From contig CAZLJY010000003.1 in the NCBI GenBank assembly GCA_964559945.1, forward strand, positions 6,594 to 70,593: a stretch of DNA of 64,000 nt. The letters are read 5' to 3'. Shown in pieces: positions 1 to 8,705 of the stretch. The translations under genes were made by a program, and so were the position numbers. Below the pieces are notes generated by a model. That model saw only the letters and a list, made by a program, of their open reading frames with translations, did no database searches and was not told the DNA's origin. This DNA comes from JANQOZ01 sp964559945 (GTDB lineage Bacteria; Pseudomonadota; Gammaproteobacteria; Xanthomonadales; SZUA-38). The stretch's first letter is position 1. Each line of letters begins with the position of its first letter.

Positions 1-1743
1 CCGACAACCCTTCCAGGGGTCGGCACAGTCAGCATTTCGGGCAGCGGCACATTCACCTATACCCACGATGGTAGTGATTCCAGCAACGACCTGTTTCGCT
101 ATGAAGTGTGTGATAACGGGGAACCGGAGCGTTGCGCTGAGGCCCAGGTCAATGTGGTGATTACCGAGGTCAATGACCCACCGATAGCGAGCGATGACAG
201 CATCGCCAATTTTACCGAGGATGACGAGGACACCATTAGCATTGCTGATTTACTGAGTAATGATGATGTAGGCGATGTTGGCACCGGGCAATCGTTGGAT
301 ATTACTGAGGTGGATAACGAGGTGGGTGGAACTGCCCGTGTCCTATCTTCCAGCATTCGCTTTACCCCAGACGACGATTTTTTCGGTCAAGCCAGTTTTC
401 GCTATACCGCTGAAGATGACGGCACCACCGATGGCAGCGATGACCCTCTTACCGACACCGCTACCGTGACCTTTATCATCACCGAGATCAACGATGACCC
501 GATTGCCATCGATGACCCCATCGATGACATATTGGAGGACACGGTCTACATGATTCCTACGGCACTACTACTGGCCAACGACAGCGCCGGGCCCGCCAAC
601 GAATCCAACCAGGCCTTAGTTATTGATAGTGTTAACAATGATATCGGCGGGAACGTGTCGTTGGATGGCGACATGGTGGTGTTTACCCCTACCAGTGAAT
701 TTTCCGGCAACGCCCGTTTTGATTATCGGATTGAAGACAACGGAACCACTAACGGCGCCGAGGATTTTCTCGACGACGTCGGACGGGCAACCTTCCGCAT
801 TATCGAGGTCAACGACCCACCCATAGCCGTCACTGATAACTTGCCAGATGTGGAGGAAGACAGCGCGGAAATCAGAATTCCCATTGATGATCTGCTGAGC
901 AATGACAGCGAAGGGGCCAGCAATGAGTTTACCCAGCAACTAACGCTCACCGAAGTATCCAACCCTATCGGCGGCACTGTCATGCTGGACGGCGATGACG
1001 TAGTGTTCACGCTAACGCCACAATTCAGCGGCCCCGCCGGGTTCAACTACACCCTGGTTGACGATGGGGAAACCGACGGCCAGCCGGACCCTCAATCGGC
1101 AATTGGCATGGTGACCTTTAGCATCGTCGGCGATAATGATCCGCCGCTGGCTTTAGCTGACACGATCACGGTAGCCCGAGGTCAACAGGCGGTGATTCTA
1201 AGTAGCGGCGCCGTTAGCCTAACTGACAACGACACAGACCCGGAGAACACCGCCCTTTCCGTGTCTCCAGCACCGATCACAGAACCCGCCAACGGTACGG
1301 TAAGTCTTGCAAGCAACGGAAATTTTATCTACCAGCATAACGGGTTAGATCTAACCAACGACTCGTTCCAATATGAGGTTTGCGATGAGGGCTCTCCCAT
1401 CTTATGCGCATCCGCGCAGGTGACGGTCAATGTGATCGAAATCCCATTCGCTCGCTGCACTGCCACTGGCTCACGAGTAGTGGTGGGGCTGCTGGCCGGG
1501 TTATCCAGTGCAGATCTGTTCTCTTCGACCCAAGGCGATTTTACCGCAACTGGCCTGCCAAACTCTTTCAGTATTGATGCCGATAGCGGTGTCATTTCCG
1601 GCACCCCAACCAGTAATGATCTTAGCGGTTCGCCGTATAACATTAGAATCACCAACAACGGTGTGATCCGACAACTGACATTGACCGTTGATGCATCAAC
1701 CGATGCTTTGTTTTTCAGTGGCATAGAAAATGATTGTCTGTAG
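1..1743 (+). CDS. Tandem cadherin-like repeat surface protein, 3' part
   Basis: The frame is open from the first base, so the gene starts upstream of the window; only the C-terminal 580 residues are seen. At least four repeats of about 107 residues are visible, each opening with an (E/D)-V/I-N-D-P-P-I-A type motif (near bases 166, 484, 808 and 1129). They carry LLSND and FTP..F.G sequences and many Asp residues, the pattern of tandem-95/Cadherin_5-type calcium-binding repeats in large bacterial adhesins. The last 100 residues contain a putative-Ig-like segment (SGVISGTPT). No LPXTG, PEP-CTERM or autotransporter barrel is visible at the C-terminus (ends ENDCL), so the export route is not evident; type I or type IX secretion cannot be judged without the rest. 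The role is inferred to be surface adhesion or matrix. Family is fairly sure, function is not. Confidence 0.75.
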   Translation, partial: PTTLPGVGTVSISGSGTFTYTHDGSDSSNDLFRYEVCDNGEPERCAEAQVNVVITEVNDPPIASDDSIANFTEDDEDTISIADLLSNDDVGDVGTGQSLDITEVDNEVGGTARVLSSSIRFTPDDDFFGQASFRYTAEDDGTTDGSDDPLTDTATVTFIITEINDDPIAIDDPIDDILEDTVYMIPTALLLANDSAGPANESNQALVIDSVNNDIGGNVSLDGDMVVFTPTSEFSGNARFDYRIEDNGTTNGAEDFLDDVGRATFRIIEVNDPPIAVTDNLPDVEEDSAEIRIPIDDLLSNDSEGASNEFTQQLTLTEVSNPIGGTVMLDGDDVVFTLTPQFSGPAGFNYTLVDDGETDGQPDPQSAIGMVTFSIVGDNDPPLALADTITVARGQQAVILSSGAVSLTDNDTDPENTALSVSPAPITEPANGTVSLASNGNFIYQHNGLDLTNDSFQYEVCDEGSPILCASAQVTVNVIEIPFARCTATGSRVVVGLLAGLSSADLFSSTQGDFTATGLPNSFSIDADSGVISGTPTSNDLSGSPYNIRITNNGVIRQLTLTVDASTDALFFSGIENDCL

Positions 1744-1842
1744 TTTTCGCTCCATGCTCTGACACAGTTTTAGGGTTGGTACAAAAGACCGAGGTCCAAC
1801 ATGAAGCGCGACTAAGCTCGCTGGCTACTTGCTTTGGATCTG

Positions 1843-1869
1843 TTAAGAATTTCCCCCACTGGCCGATAG
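1843..1869 (+). promoter_or_regulatory. Candidate sigma-28 (FliA) promoter
   Basis: A TTAAGAAT element at 1843-1850 is followed after 11 bases by GCCGATAG at 1862-1869. The enterobacterial FliA consensus is TAAAGTTT-N11-GCCGATAA, so the -10 part matches 7 of 8 positions with exact spacing and the -35 part 5 of 8. It lies 30 bases upstream of the ATG at 1900 and reads into the cyclic-nucleotide-binding-like/HDOD pair. This suggests, by inference, control with flagellar late genes. Confidence 0.55.
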
Positions 1870-1899
1870 TTGTCCGAATCACAGGTGGGATGGAAAACC

Positions 1900-2232
1900 A
1901 TGGACGACTTGCAACTGGAATCTCTAACCACCGTTAAGGACTTATCCTCCTATCAACGCGCACAGCTTCTGGACAACGGCAAGCGCTCAGTGATCCCTAA
2001 AGGGACAGTGCTTGAGCCCTTCGACGAACGCAATTGGTATCTGCACCTGATTGATGGTCGCATTAAATTTTATCCCGGTGAGGGTAAGGCGTTTACCTTC
2101 GATGATTCCCATGAGCGTGCCCTTGAGCCTGTCTTCAGCCATGTCACGGGAAAACAGTCAGCGAAGTTCACCAAAGATTCATTAGTGATTCGGTTTGACC
2201 GAAAACAAGTCCAGCAAACCACCCAGACCTGA
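1900..2232 (+). CDS. Cyclic nucleotide-binding-like domain protein (split from HDOD partner)
   Basis: This 110-residue protein starts at ATG 1900, nine bases after a GGTGGGA ribosome-binding site; an upstream TTG at 1870 is possible but less likely. Residues about 10-90 look like the start of a Crp/cNMP-binding jelly roll (S.YQRAQLL, IPKGTVLEP, YLHLIDGRIKFY). It is shorter than a normal cNMP domain and has no helix-turn-helix. The ORF ends at a TGA (2230-2232), and the same frame stays open from there into the HDOD ORF at 2257. Fused cNMP-like/HDOD proteins are known in Gammaproteobacteria, so this may be the N-terminal half of one interrupted gene. Function is inferred to be regulatory; ligand unknown. 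Confidence 0.6.
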   Translation: MDDLQLESLTTVKDLSSYQRAQLLDNGKRSVIPKGTVLEPFDERNWYLHLIDGRIKFYPGEGKAFTFDDSHERALEPVFSHVTGKQSAKFTKDSLVIRFDRKQVQQTTQT

Positions 2233-2256
2233 GACCAACAGGTTGCAGTCCATGAC

Positions 2257-3096
2257 GTGCAAATTACGGAGGTGGGGGCTGGGGTCTTGCGATCACTATT
2301 TGAGGATTTTCATTCCGGTGCCATCAACGTGCCGGCCATGCCAGCGATTGCAGTAAGAGTGCGCGCGCTCATCGATGAGGACGAAACCTCTGCCAAAAAA
2401 GTCGCGGAGATGATCGAACAAGATCCTTCGCTAGCGGGAAAAATGATCGCTACGGCCAATTCAGCATTGATCCGGGGCCGCACAGAAATCGTCTCTGTTG
2501 ACGATGCCCTGTCTCGAATGGGTTTGTCACGGGCGGTTAGTCTAGTGATATCGGCTGCGGTCCAACAGATGTTCATTTTCCGCTCTCGGTCTTTATTTTC
2601 AGTGGGCTCAAAAATTTGGGCTACCGCCACTCAGGTTGCGGCCACCTGTCGGGTGTTGGCCCAACATATGGACCATCCGGGAATAGATGGGGAAAAAGCC
2701 TTTATGGTTGGACTTTTGCACAATGTTGGGGCGGTGGCGGTTTTGGGATACTTAGAAAATGCGGATCTGGAACTTCCCGAGTCCGCCGTGCTTCAAACCT
2801 TGCACAATTTATGCGCCGTGAGCACAACGCTGGTACTCAACAAATGGCAGATGGACGATGATTTTCTCGTCGCCGGAGAAGACGCGGAAACTGAGCAAAG
2901 TCGCGCCAACCCCTATTTCCCGCTGCTGGAATTGGCCATTGCTCAGGTGCAACTTAACAAGCAGAAAGAACCCCCAGGCGAGGGTTCTACGCTTGCTGGA
3001 TTGTCCATGCTCGGTGAACATGGGACCTTAGATCAGGACGGCCGACTAGAGATCTTAAAGGATCACCCTGAGCTGAAAAACACCAGCAAAAAATAA
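2257..3096 (+). CDS. HDOD domain signal-transduction protein
   Basis: A 279-residue protein read from a GTG at 2257; no convincing Shine-Dalgarno precedes it, which fits the idea that it was once the C-terminal part of the upstream ORF. Residues about 10-200 match the HDOD fold (VPAMPAIAVRV, IEQDPSLAGKMIATANSA, VDDALSRMGLSRAV, GLLHNVGAVAVL). HDOD domains are related to HD phosphohydrolases but usually lack a full catalytic HD pair, and they act in signalling, often with motility or c-di-GMP circuits. It is in frame with the preceding ORF and separated only by TGA plus eight sense codons. It is convergent with queC, 32 bases away. HDOD assignment is firm; the start is uncertain. Confidence 0.8.
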   Translation: MQITEVGAGVLRSLFEDFHSGAINVPAMPAIAVRVRALIDEDETSAKKVAEMIEQDPSLAGKMIATANSALIRGRTEIVSVDDALSRMGLSRAVSLVISAAVQQMFIFRSRSLFSVGSKIWATATQVAATCRVLAQHMDHPGIDGEKAFMVGLLHNVGAVAVLGYLENADLELPESAVLQTLHNLCAVSTTLVLNKWQMDDDFLVAGEDAETEQSRANPYFPLLELAIAQVQLNKQKEPPGEGSTLAGLSMLGEHGTLDQDGRLEILKDHPELKNTSKK

Positions 3097-3128
3097 CACC
3101 CGAACTTTCGGCAACCACCCAGCCAGAG

Positions 3129-3797
3129 CTATACAGAGATATAGCGGGTGGGGTCTGGCTGGCCTGCGGAGGTAAAACCGTCCGCTCGAAGGCGACAGGA
3201 ATCACAAACTCGGCAAGCGTCGCCAGTGTCAGAGGGTTGGTAGCAGGAAATGGTTTCGGCGTAGGGCACACCGAGTTTGACCCCTTCGTTGATGATCTCA
3301 GCTTTGCTTAAGGCTTCCAAAGGGGTCTGGATCCGCATCGGCTGGCCTTCGACGCCAGCTTTGGTCGCCAATGTCGCCAGGGCAGCAAACGCGCTAATGA
3401 ATTCCGGCCGGCAATCCGGGTACCCTGAATAATCCACAGCATTAACGCCGATAAAAATATCCCGGGCTTCCAGCACCTCAGCCAGTCCAAGAGCCGTCGA
3501 CAACATGATGGTGTTGCGTGCCGGCACGTACGTCACGGGAATACCGTCTGAGGGAGATTCGGGTACGTCGATATCGTCGGTCAATGCGGAACCCCCGATG
3601 GCTCGCAGGTCGATATTTACCACTCGGTGACTAGCCGCTCCTAGGGCTTCGGCCAAGCGTTTTGCCGCAGTGAGTTCAACGCTGTGGCGCTGGCCGTAGT
3701 TGACACTCAGCGCGTGGCATTCGAACCCTTTGGCCTTCGCCATCGCCAACACTGTGGCTGAGTCCAGCCCACCGGAAAGTAACACCACTGCTTTCAT
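3129..3797 (-). CDS. queC: 7-cyano-7-deazaguanine synthase QueC
   Basis: A 222-residue cytoplasmic enzyme that converts 7-carboxy-7-deazaguanine to preQ0 with ATP and ammonia in queuosine synthesis. The PP-loop SGGLDSAT is near the N-terminus, and the zinc-binding cysteine cluster (SCYQPS..ACRVCDSCRLR) is near the C-terminus. The start ATG at 3797 overlaps the queE stop (ATGA); a start seven codons further upstream is possible but would run into queE. It is the last gene of the yebC-ruv-tol-que run, and translational coupling with queE is likely. Confidence 0.95.
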   Translation of the reverse strand: MKAVVLLSGGLDSATVLAMAKAKGFECHALSVNYGQRHSVELTAAKRLAEALGAASHRVVNIDLRAIGGSALTDDIDVPESPSDGIPVTYVPARNTIMLSTALGLAEVLEARDIFIGVNAVDYSGYPDCRPEFISAFAALATLATKAGVEGQPMRIQTPLEALSKAEIINEGVKLGVPYAETISCYQPSDTGDACRVCDSCRLRADGFTSAGQPDPTRYISV

Positions 3798-4480
3798 TTG
3801 CCGCGCTCGTCGCCCCACAAAATTTTGTGCAATTGCGGCTGCAGGCGCACATTAAGGCGATCTTTAAGGATCCAGTCGGCCAGTTCCGTTAGGTCTTGTT
3901 CTTCAAAACTGGGCGAAAACAGAATCTCCAAACCTTCAGGCAGCGGGTTGGCGTTCAGGATGGAACAGGCCCATTCGTAATCACCCCGGTTACAGATCAC
4001 AAATTTGAGCTGATCATTGGTCGTCATCTGTTCAAGGTTAGACCACAGATTGCGGTGGCTTTCCCCTGAGGTCGGCGTTTTAAGATCCAGCACTCGGCTG
4101 ACCCGCGAATCTACCTCGCTGATGTCCAGCGCGCCGCTGGTTTCCAGCGATACCTGGTAACCCGCATCGCAGAGTCGGGTCAATAAATGCACGCAACGTT
4201 TTTGCGCCAGCGGTTCCCCGCCGGTCACGGTGATGCACCCGGCCTTGTATTGCTCTACCTCTGCCATGATGGCATCAAAGGTGAACCAATCGCCGCCATG
4301 GAAGGCATAGGCCGTGTCACAGTAGGTGCAACGCAGTGGACAGCCGGTGAGACGGATAAACACCGTGGGTTTGCCAAATGTGCGGGACTCACCCTGGATG
4401 GAGTAGAAAATTTCTGTCAGTTTGAGTTGGTCGGTGCGCGGAATCGCTCCGGCCTCAGCGCTGGCGGCAATGGCTGTCAT
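3794..4480 (-). CDS. queE: 7-carboxy-7-deazaguanine synthase QueE
   Basis: A 228-residue radical SAM enzyme making 7-carboxy-7-deazaguanine from 6-carboxytetrahydropterin, the step before QueC. The [4Fe-4S] motif GCPLRCTYCDT (Cys-x3-Cys-x2-Cys) lies near residue 50, followed by a TGGEPL SAM-binding motif near residue 86. An N-terminal YSIQGES segment is typical of the family. It starts 44 bases downstream of cpoB and overlaps queC. The tol-pal-cpoB-queE-queC order is common in Gammaproteobacteria. The other queuosine genes (queD, folE, queF) are not in the window. Confidence 0.94.
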   Translation of the reverse strand: MTAIAASAEAGAIPRTDQLKLTEIFYSIQGESRTFGKPTVFIRLTGCPLRCTYCDTAYAFHGGDWFTFDAIMAEVEQYKAGCITVTGGEPLAQKRCVHLLTRLCDAGYQVSLETSGALDISEVDSRVSRVLDLKTPTSGESHRNLWSNLEQMTTNDQLKFVICNRGDYEWACSILNANPLPEGLEILFSPSFEEQDLTELADWILKDRLNVRLQPQLHKILWGDERGK

Positions 4481-4524
4481 GGCAAGTCAATACGCCGAAA
4501 AATGCGCCAGAGCAACAAGCCCCG

Positions 4525-5475
4525 TTAACGGATGTGACCTTCGATGCGCATGGTACGCAGTCGGTTTTCTGCCAGCCTGGCCACCGTCGTGTTGGGGAAT
4601 TTTTGCAACACTTGATTGAGATTTCGCTCAGCCTCATCCCACTGTTTCAGCTCGTAGTAGGTAAACGCTAGCTTCAGCGTCGCGTCCTGGGCTTTGCTAC
4701 TGTTGGGAAACTTTGATGTCAGGGATTGAAACGCATCCAGTGCAACCCGGTAATTACCAGTAACGTAATAGGATTCAGCCAACCAATACTGGGCATTGTC
4801 TGCATATTCGCCGTCAGGAAAGGCTTTTAAAAACTCATCAAAACGCCGCGCAGATTCTGCATACCGACCTTGCTTGAGGGCATCAAAAGCAACATCGTAG
4901 GCAGCTTTCTCGGCCGCCGGATTGACCACCGCCGCGACCGCTTGATTGGGGTCGGCGCCCAGCCCGCTGGTTTGCAATCCTGCATCAATGGGTGCTCGCA
5001 CCTCAGGGCGCTCAGACGAGACGGGTGACCCTTGCGTGTTAGAAGCCCCCAGGTTATTTCCACCGTTGCCCACAACGGTTGTGGGAACCGGCGGCTGGTA
5101 GGTTCGAACGTTACTGCCACCAGCCTGGGTCCCTGCTACTGGATTTCCGACCTGGGACACATCGCTCAAGCGACGATCCAAGTCTAGATATTGATCTTGT
5201 TGCTGGGTCTTAATTTGATCAAGCTCAAAAGACTGGTTTTCCACCAAGCCCCGCAAACTTTGGACCTCGCTTTGCAGATCGTCCAAGCGCAGCAGCAGAT
5301 CGGACAATGTTCGCTGGGTTTCCTGGTCACCAGAGCTGGCTGCTTGTTGTTCGAGCCTAGCGACTCGCTCAGCCAAGGTTTCTCTGGCCCGCTGGGCCGA
5401 TGCAGGCAACACAAAAACAACGGCAGCCAGAGCGGCTGCCGTCAATGTGACGCTTTTTGAGCTTCGTATCATCAT
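4525..5475 (-). CDS. cpoB: Tol-Pal system protein CpoB (YbgF)
   Basis: A 316-residue periplasmic protein that in E. coli coordinates PBP1b peptidoglycan synthesis with Tol-Pal constriction. It has a signal peptide (about residues 1-27, ending ASAQ), then a coiled-coil trimerisation segment (TLAERVARLEQQ and following, about residues 30-110). A Gln/Asn/Gly/Pro-rich linker follows, then three TPR units in the last 120 residues (AAYDVAFDALKQGRYAESA, AQYWLAESYY, KLAFTYYELK). The start ATG at 5475 overlaps the pal stop as ATGA; an upstream start would lie inside pal. Length is somewhat above E. coli CpoB (263), mainly through the linker. Confidence 0.92.
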   Translation of the reverse strand: MMIRSSKSVTLTAAALAAVVFVLPASAQRARETLAERVARLEQQAASSGDQETQRTLSDLLLRLDDLQSEVQSLRGLVENQSFELDQIKTQQQDQYLDLDRRLSDVSQVGNPVAGTQAGGSNVRTYQPPVPTTVVGNGGNNLGASNTQGSPVSSERPEVRAPIDAGLQTSGLGADPNQAVAAVVNPAAEKAAYDVAFDALKQGRYAESARRFDEFLKAFPDGEYADNAQYWLAESYYVTGNYRVALDAFQSLTSKFPNSSKAQDATLKLAFTYYELKQWDEAERNLNQVLQKFPNTTVARLAENRLRTMRIEGHIR

Positions 5476-6020
5476 TGGGTTGAGGTGTAGACAATCTCCA
5501 CCCGACGATTCTGACCCCAGCAACGCTCGGCGCTGCAATTGTTAGCTGGGCGTTCTTCGCCGTAGGACACCACCGACAACTGAGAGGCGCTGGCGCCCTG
5601 AGCATCAATGAGATCTGAGACCGAGTTGCCACGGCTTTCACCTAGGCCCAGGTTGTATTCCCGGGTGCCGCGCTCATCGGCATGGCCTTCCAATGTGATA
5701 CGGGCACCGCCGTTAGCACCCAGATAGGTGGCGTGGGCGGCAATAACATCGCGATATTCCTGCTTAATGCGGGATTGATCGAAGTCAAAATAGATCACCC
5801 GCGTTGACAACAAGCTTCTCGGGTTAGTTAAGTTTTCCACTCTCGTGTAGTCGTCATCACGTGTTGAGGACGAAGTCACGGCCGGCGTGTTGTTGGTACT
5901 GCTGCTACTTCCGCTGCTCCTAGGCGTTGGATCTACTTCCGGTTGCTTTTGTTTTCCGCTACAGGCTGCAAGTGCAGCACAAACCGTCACCAGCATGGTG
6001 AAACGGGTCAGATTCTTCAT
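5472..6020 (-). CDS. pal: Peptidoglycan-associated lipoprotein Pal
   Basis: A 182-residue outer-membrane lipoprotein that binds peptidoglycan and is drawn to the division site by TolQRA. A lipoprotein signal ends at the lipobox LAAC (Cys about residue 20). A Ser/Thr-rich linker follows, then an OmpA C-terminal domain with the diaminopimelate-binding motif (LEGHADERGTREYNLGLGESRG). It lies 31 bases downstream of tolB and overlaps cpoB. The protein also has an unusual extra Cys pair (NNCSAERCWGQNRR) in the OmpA domain, seen in Pal of several Gammaproteobacteria. Confidence 0.95.
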   Translation of the reverse strand: MKNLTRFTMLVTVCAALAACSGKQKQPEVDPTPRSSGSSSSTNNTPAVTSSSTRDDDYTRVENLTNPRSLLSTRVIYFDFDQSRIKQEYRDVIAAHATYLGANGGARITLEGHADERGTREYNLGLGESRGNSVSDLIDAQGASASQLSVVSYGEERPANNCSAERCWGQNRRVEIVYTSTQ

Positions 6021-6051
6021 CGTCTAACTCCCAAGTACATTAGTCGGCGCG

Positions 6052-7386
6052 TTACTGTCGTATTGGCGACCACGCCGGCTCCCGGATGTCGCCGTCCGCA
6101 AATATCAACTGGTGAGCGGTTTGTCCTGCAGCCGCTGCACCAAAGATCGGAACCGCGGATAATACACCCTGCGACCCCCGTCTTGAAGCGTAAAGCACCA
6201 TTCTTCCGTTTGGTGCAAAGCTGGGTGACTCATCAAGCGGACCGTCCGATATGGTCCTTAAGAGATTTCGTTCCATGTCCAGCAACGCAATTTTATAGTT
6301 ATTGTCGTTTCCATGCACCAACACTAACTGGCTACCATCGGGTGACATGGACGCTCGGGCATTGTACTCGCCCTGGCGAGTTACCCGCTCAGGCTTCGCC
6401 CCAGACCGGGCTTCTACCTGGTAAATTTGGGGCCGACCGCCACGGTCGGACGTAAACAACACGTATTTGCCGTCAGCACTCCAGGCAGGTTCCGTATCAA
6501 TCCCAAAATGCTGGGTCAACTGTATCGTGCGCCGAGTGGCCAGATCCATGACGTAGATCTCAAGATTGCCGCTTCTGGACAGTGCCAGGGCTAATTTTCG
6601 GCCATCAGGAGAAAAAGCGGGCGCTCCATTGATGCCCTTAAAGCTCGATACCAGCTGGCGCTGGCCTGATGCCAATTCCTGGGTATATATCGACGAATTG
6701 CCCTTTTCGAAGGACACGTAGGCCACGGTTTTGCCATCGGGCGCCCAGGTCGGCGACAGCAGAGGCTCTTTTGAGCGCACCACAGGCTGTGGTCCGTAGC
6801 CATCAGCGTCAGCAACCATCAAGGAAAATTCTGTTGAGTCCCCCTCGCCGCTGCGGGTCACGTAGACCAGTCGAGTGCGGAAAAAACCCGGCACATCCAG
6901 CAATTTTTCATACACGGTGTCAGCGATATGGTGGGACGCGTAGCGAAGCCCCCCGGCCCGGGCAGTGAATTCCAGGCTCAACAAGGCATCGCCGGTGGTC
7001 ACGTTTAACAGGTGCATCCGAATCCGGTAACCCAACGCGTCACCACCGGTCACCTCACCGATAACAATGTAATCCACGTTTAGGCGCCGCCAGGTGCCGT
7101 AATTCACATCAGCAATTCGGCTGGGACGTTCAATCATGTCTTGCATGGGCAGGGCGCGAAACTGGCCACTGCGAGAAAGATCGTCAGTCACCACCTTGGT
7201 CACGTCGGCTTCGCCAATGGCCGTTTCTGCATTCCAGGCAAACGGCACAACAGCAATGGGCACCGCCGACTCGCCGGACGGGGTAATCACAATGACCACG
7301 TCGTCCTGGGACTGGGCAGGGGCCAACACAAACAGCGCAAGGGCCGCCAGCAGGCTCGTTAGCCATTGTTTACGCAATAAGGTCAT
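6052..7386 (-). CDS. tolB: Tol-Pal system beta-propeller protein TolB
   Basis: A 444-residue periplasmic protein with a signal peptide (about 1-27, APAQSQ), an N-terminal alpha/beta domain and a six-bladed propeller. The blades show repeated TolB-type signatures (LSPTWAPDGKTVAYVS, APAFSPDGRKLALAL, EPAWSADGKYVLFTSDRGG, ARASMSPDGSQLVLV, SPSFAPNGRMVLYAS). It binds Pal and is displaced by TolA to regulate outer-membrane constriction. It starts three bases after the tolA stop. Length and order match the family. Confidence 0.96.
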   Translation of the reverse strand: MTLLRKQWLTSLLAALALFVLAPAQSQDDVVIVITPSGESAVPIAVVPFAWNAETAIGEADVTKVVTDDLSRSGQFRALPMQDMIERPSRIADVNYGTWRRLNVDYIVIGEVTGGDALGYRIRMHLLNVTTGDALLSLEFTARAGGLRYASHHIADTVYEKLLDVPGFFRTRLVYVTRSGEGDSTEFSLMVADADGYGPQPVVRSKEPLLSPTWAPDGKTVAYVSFEKGNSSIYTQELASGQRQLVSSFKGINGAPAFSPDGRKLALALSRSGNLEIYVMDLATRRTIQLTQHFGIDTEPAWSADGKYVLFTSDRGGRPQIYQVEARSGAKPERVTRQGEYNARASMSPDGSQLVLVHGNDNNYKIALLDMERNLLRTISDGPLDESPSFAPNGRMVLYASRRGSQGVLSAVPIFGAAAAGQTAHQLIFADGDIREPAWSPIRQ

Positions 7387-7389
7387 ACA

Positions 7390-8250
7390 TCACTCCACCA
7401 CAAATTCGAAAGTTAACTGGCGACGAAACACCCGTTCAAAGCCCTGGTAGGGCAACGGCTCTGAACGCAGTACCGCGTCGACAATTGAGCGTTTGGTTAC
7501 CTCGTCCACATTGCAACCAGGCGCAACTGTGGCGCTAATCACATCACCGCCAGGGAGCTGGCTTACGTTGACCCGGCAGCGTTCACCGGTGCGGGCGGTA
7601 GGCGGCTTACGCCAATTCTGTCGCACCATAGCGCCGATCAGGCCAACCCACTCTTCCATTTTGGTCATATCTTGATCGTTTTGTCGCTGTTGGTTTTCAA
7701 TATCCAGCAGCTGTTGCCGTCGAGCGTCCTCAATGGCGCGCTCTTTGGCCTGGGCGTCGGCTTCACGCTGAGCCTGGATGGCGGCCAAATTTTCCTGCTG
7801 CTTTTCCCGTTCAGCCACCAGTTTCTCCCGCTGAGCCTTAAGATCCGCCTGTTTTTTCGCCAGCTCTTCGTTGCGCTTTCGTTCGTCCGCAAGACGCTGC
7901 TGACGGGCATCTTCTGCCTGTTTTCGCTGGATTTGGGCCTGCTTGACCTTTTCCTGTTCGACTTTTTTGCGCTCAGCTTCAGCTTCGGCGGCGAGCTGGC
8001 GATTTTTCTCCTCACGACGTCGTGCAGTGGCCGCGTCACGCAATTTCTGAGTGGCCGCCTCTTTCCGCTGTTGTTGGGCCGCTCGTAGAGCACTGGTATC
8101 CACCACTACAGCCTGAATAGCATTGGGAAACTTGGGCTCTATGGTTTCGCTGGTAAAGCGCAGTCCGAACACCATCAGCGCGCCAATCGCCCCATGTAGC
8201 AATAACGATTGGGCTGCCGCTGAACCGTTGTCTAGGACTGCGGTACTCAC
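7390..8250 (-). CDS. tolA: Cell envelope protein TolA
   Basis: A 286-residue inner-membrane-anchored protein spanning the periplasm. It has one N-terminal transmembrane helix (about residues 12-32), then a long Ala/Lys/Glu/Gln-rich alpha-helical domain II (about 65-195). The C-terminal globular domain III (WVGLIGAMVRQNWRKPP to the end) is TonB-like and contacts Pal and TolB. It is shorter than E. coli TolA (421), mainly in domain II. The start is GTG at 8250, overlapping the tolR stop (GTGA), which suggests translational coupling. Position in tolQRAB-pal confirms identity. Confidence 0.93.
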   Translation of the reverse strand: MSTAVLDNGSAAAQSLLLHGAIGALMVFGLRFTSETIEPKFPNAIQAVVVDTSALRAAQQQRKEAATQKLRDAATARRREEKNRQLAAEAEAERKKVEQEKVKQAQIQRKQAEDARQQRLADERKRNEELAKKQADLKAQREKLVAEREKQQENLAAIQAQREADAQAKERAIEDARRQQLLDIENQQRQNDQDMTKMEEWVGLIGAMVRQNWRKPPTARTGERCRVNVSQLPGGDVISATVAPGCNVDEVTKRSIVDAVLRSEPLPYQGFERVFRRQLTFEFVVE

Positions 8251-8669
8251 GGCTCTATTTCCAGTGGATCTGACATCAGCCCCACCTTGGGCACACCGGC
8301 TTTCTGCAGCGCCACCATGGCCTCATAGACCCGACCATAAGGCACCGACCGATCGCCGCCAATGAGCACCGACAAATCCGGGTTATTGCGCACAAAGGCA
8401 GACACTTTGGTGATCAATGTTTCCAGGTCGATCAACTCCACCGCGCCGTCCAGGGACAGGTAAAAATCCCCGTTGGCCATCACGTTCACCACCACCGGTT
8501 CGTCACTTTGCTGATCCATCGGCGCCGCATCGGCCTCGGGCAGCTCAATTTCCACCCCTAACTGCAATAGCGGCGCAGTAATCATAAAAATGATCAGCAG
8601 CACTAACATGACGTCGATGTACGGAACCACGTTAATTTCCGCCATCTGCTTTCGCTTGCCACGAGCCAT
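8247..8669 (-). CDS. tolR: Tol-Pal system proton-channel subunit TolR
   Basis: A 140-residue ExbD/TolR-family protein with one transmembrane helix near residues 14-34 carrying the essential Asp (NVVPYIDVMLVLLIIFM). A periplasmic domain follows (VVVNVMANGDFYLS, VLIGGDRSVPYGRVYEAMVALQ). With TolQ it converts proton motive force to TolA motion. It starts 36 bases after the tolQ stop and overlaps tolA by four bases. Length is normal for the family. Confidence 0.95.
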   Translation of the reverse strand: MARGKRKQMAEINVVPYIDVMLVLLIIFMITAPLLQLGVEIELPEADAAPMDQQSDEPVVVNVMANGDFYLSLDGAVELIDLETLITKVSAFVRNNPDLSVLIGGDRSVPYGRVYEAMVALQKAGVPKVGLMSDPLEIEP

Positions 8670-8705
8670 CAGTCAGCGGCCCGCAAGTGAGTGTGGCCCA
8701 TGGCG

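Noticed and set aside
2230..2232. TGA as a selenocysteine or recoded codon
   Set aside because: No SECIS-like hairpin is evident just downstream, and neither domain family uses selenocysteine.
7672..8088. 138-aa Leu/Phe-rich plus-strand ORF
   Set aside because: It is the antisense of the tolA Lys/Glu/Gln-rich domain, which gives long open hydrophobic shadows.
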